From the NCBI GenBank assembly GCA_021796315.1, contig JAJYOH010000318.1, positions 1 to 7,041 on the forward strand: 7,041 nt of DNA, written 5' to 3'. Numbering within the stretch: the stretch's first letter is position 1; every line of letters begins with the position of its first letter. Source of the DNA: Chloroflexota bacterium (GTDB lineage Bacteria; Chloroflexota; Anaerolineae; Anaerolineales; Villigracilaceae). The notes beneath the pieces are model-generated. The model had not been told where the DNA came from and ran no database searches. It was given only the letters and a program-made list of their open reading frames with translations. The position numbers and the translations under genes are program-made. Shown here in pieces: positions 5,748-7,041 of the stretch.

Positions 5748-6341
5748 ATGTCAGAAAAAATTCCGCCGCGCCAATTGATCCTTGAGGCCGTTGTCACTTG
5801 CATTGAAAAATATGGAATTGATAAAGTGACAACTCGCAAAATCGCCACCGAAGCTGGAACCAACATCGCATCCATCAATTATTATTTCCGCTCAAAGGAG
5901 GATCTGATAAGCGAGGCTCTTTCCATGACAATCAATCATATGATGGAAGACGTAACCAGTGCGATTGGCGATGCCCAACAATCACTTGAGGACGTTCTGG
6001 AAAATGTTTTTTACTACTTATTGGAAGGCGGTTTGCACTTTCCGGGTATCTCCACTGCCCACCTGTATAAAGCCATAACCGAGAAGAAATACGATTCGCT
6101 CAGCGCCCAGGCAATCATCAAAGTGTTCGAAGAACTGGTAAAGCGCGTATCTCGTGAGAACCCACAAAGGGACCCGGTCGAAACGCGCCTCCTACTTTCA
6201 CAGATTTTATCTTCCATCATGTTCACCATGCTCGCCCCCGGTTTCTTCAGCGTAGCCCGGAAATATGAATTTACCAGTGAAGATCACGCCAAGAATCTGG
6301 CAGCATATTATGCAAAATTGTTTTTAAACGCCAATTCCTGA
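5748..6341 (+). CDS. TetR/AcrR-family transcriptional regulator
   Basis: A 197-residue protein of usual TetR length. The N-terminal three-helix DNA-binding domain covers about residues 7-53. It has the helix-turn-helix TTRKIATEAG (28-37) and the recognition segment IASINYYFRSKEDL (40-53), whose YYxFxxKxDL pattern is typical. Residues 60-197 form the helical ligand-binding and dimerisation domain; the ligand is unknown. The start ATG 5748 has GAGGTG (5732-5737) inside the end of the upstream SDR gene and lies 4 nt after its stop, so the two are translationally linked. TetR proteins are usually repressors of their own operon and of divergent genes. The inverted repeat between the SDR genes (4798-4837) is the likely site, but this has not been shown. 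Confidence 0.93.
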   Translation: MSEKIPPRQLILEAVVTCIEKYGIDKVTTRKIATEAGTNIASINYYFRSKEDLISEALSMTINHMMEDVTSAIGDAQQSLEDVLENVFYYLLEGGLHFPGISTAHLYKAITEKKYDSLSAQAIIKVFEELVKRVSRENPQRDPVETRLLLSQILSSIMFTMLAPGFFSVARKYEFTSEDHAKNLAAYYAKLFLNANS

Positions 6342-6373
6342 TTTTGTGGTCATCCAGCTTGTGTGTCACACTA

Positions 6374-6407
6374 TGCTGACGTGGATCCTATTTCACTCGC
6401 GTCAGCA
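6374..6407. terminator. Possible bidirectional hairpin between convergent genes
   Basis: TGCTGACG (6374-6381) and CGTCAGCA (6400-6407) are perfect inverted copies. The stem can be extended by three more pairs (two G-T), leaving a 12-nt loop that holds the TAG stop of the minus-strand reductase gene. It lies between the convergent TetR and reductase genes, where a shared terminator is expected. There is no T-tract on either side, so classical intrinsic termination is doubtful; transcript 3'-end protection is another option. Confidence 0.35.
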
Positions 6408-6804
6408 CAATGACGGGAATCTTGCGCGTGGTCTTTTTCCGATAATCATCGAAGCCGGGCATCATCTCAACCATTTTGTTATACAAGCGCGTCCGCTCCG
6501 GTTCTTCCGTTACGTTCGCACGGACTTGAAACTTTTCCGTCCCAACTTCAACTGCAAGTTCAGGATGAGCGACGATATTATGATACCAATCGGGATTCGT
6601 ATCCGCTCCGCCTTTGGATGCGATCACGACATACCTTTCGCCATCTTTGATATACGCGACCGGATTGATACGTTCCTTCCCACTCTTTGCTCCCTTTGTG
6701 TGCAAGAGAAGTAGCGTTCTGCCCCCGAATGGCCCACCGACTTTGCCGCCGTTTGCTCGGAACTCATCAATAATTGTTTTATTTCTGTCGTTCACTACAG
6801 CCAT
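6388..6804 (-). CDS. F420-type deazaflavin-dependent nitroreductase/quinone reductase (DDN family)
   Basis: A 138-residue protein of the small split-barrel family typified by mycobacterial Ddn, which uses reduced F420 to reduce quinones or nitro compounds. Recognisable blocks are LLLHTKGAKSGKERINPVAY (32-51), then VIASKGGA (60-67) and NPDWYHNIVAHPE (70-82), matching the family's cofactor-binding segments. The length is normal and the C-terminus (PVIVLTRVK) looks complete. The start at 6804 is supported by AAGGAG (6811-6816) with a 6-nt spacer. It is convergent with the TetR gene. On its own strand a partial gene ends 54 nt upstream, so an operon is possible. The F420 requirement is a family inference; no F420 biosynthesis gene lies in the window, and some family members have unproven cofactors. 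Confidence 0.9.
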   Translation of the reverse strand: MAVVNDRNKTIIDEFRANGGKVGGPFGGRTLLLLHTKGAKSGKERINPVAYIKDGERYVVIASKGGADTNPDWYHNIVAHPELAVEVGTEKFQVRANVTEEPERTRLYNKMVEMMPGFDDYRKKTTRKIPVIVLTRVK

Positions 6805-6858
6805 GACTATCTCCTTATAATAAGATCAAAATTCACGATGACAGCAACACACGAATTC

Positions 6859-7041
6859 TTACCAATCCATTTTCACGTGATTAGCAACAGGCAGGAAAAT
6901 ATCATTAGCAAACGCTTGATAATATCTTGACTTTAGAGTAGCCGAATAGAACGGAAAGAATGTGTGATCGAACAGAACTTTAAAAACAGAAAAGCGAATA
7001 CCCATTATGGACTGGCGACCAATTGTTTTGGTGTTTTTTTG
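6859..7041 (-). CDS. C-terminal part of an unrecognised protein entering from the right edge
   Basis: On the minus strand an open frame runs from the window edge to TAA at 6859-6861, giving 60 residues rich in aromatics (FSVFKVLF, FFPFYSA, RYYQAF) and ending VANHVKMDW. An internal ATG at 7005 lacks a good ribosome-binding site, so the fragment is more likely the end of a longer gene than a 48-residue protein. I do not recognise the family. It lies 54 nt upstream of the deazaflavin reductase gene on the same strand and may share a transcript with it. The evidence for coding is the open frame to the edge and the protein-like composition only. Confidence 0.45.
   Translation of the reverse strand, partial: QKNTKTIGRQSIMGIRFSVFKVLFDHTFFPFYSATLKSRYYQAFANDIFLPVANHVKMDW

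Noticed and set aside
6346..6820. Plus-strand open frames of 122 and 68 residues over the reductase gene
   Set aside because: They are antisense to the well-supported minus-strand DDN-family gene and have no recognisable protein features.
6805..6858. Promoter for the deazaflavin reductase in the short gap upstream
   Set aside because: A TATTAT-like box on the minus strand would place the transcript start inside or beyond the ribosome-binding site, and no well-spaced -35 is seen.
1..7041. CRISPR array, tRNA, rRNA, riboswitch or attachment site
   Set aside because: No regularly spaced direct repeats, cloverleaf-like sequences or recognised riboswitch cores were found on reading the window.

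Overview
The window reads as a piece of a bacterial chromosome of moderate GC. The F420-type deazaflavin reductase, the UvrD-like helicase and the abundant small palindromic repeats, some inside genes, would fit Chloroflexota (Anaerolineae-like). No rRNA, tRNA or marker gene is present, so this taxonomy is an inference only.

Layout. (1) 1-117 is the 3' tail of an unrecognised gene entering from the left. (2) 118-438 is non-coding, with a possible sigma70 promoter and a hairpin repeat (335-353). (3) 439-1587 is an AT-rich gene for a stand-alone SIR2-like NAD-binding protein with a complete NADase-type motif set. (4) 1606-3924, 18 nt downstream on the same strand, is a complete UvrD/PcrA-like superfamily 1A helicase with much higher GC. 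Its ORF carries two palindromic elements in frame. One (2422-2494) is bounded by an exact 8-bp direct repeat. Removing one copy of the duplication plus the element (81 nt) restores a normal distance between helicase motifs II and III. (5) Convergent to the helicase, 3948-4754 (minus) encodes a short-chain dehydrogenase (SDR). (6) Divergent from it, 4871-5743 and 5748-6341 form a tight operon of a second SDR and a TetR-family regulator. The 116-nt divergent region holds two back-to-back promoters whose -35 boxes lie in the arms of a perfect inverted repeat. (7) 6388-6804 (minus) is a small F420-type nitroreductase/quinone reductase. It is preceded on the same strand by the C-terminal part of an unrecognised gene (6859-7041) that runs off the right edge.

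How the genes may work together. SIR2-like NADases are frequent effectors of antiphage systems, and UvrD-like helicases are recurrent defence partners (for example GajB of Gabija). SIR2 plus helicase is therefore a candidate two-gene defence module. The contrast in base composition equally allows a foreign SIR2 gene that landed beside a resident helicase. The right half looks like a TetR-controlled redox locus: the regulator is co-transcribed with one SDR and probably acts on the shared divergent promoter region.
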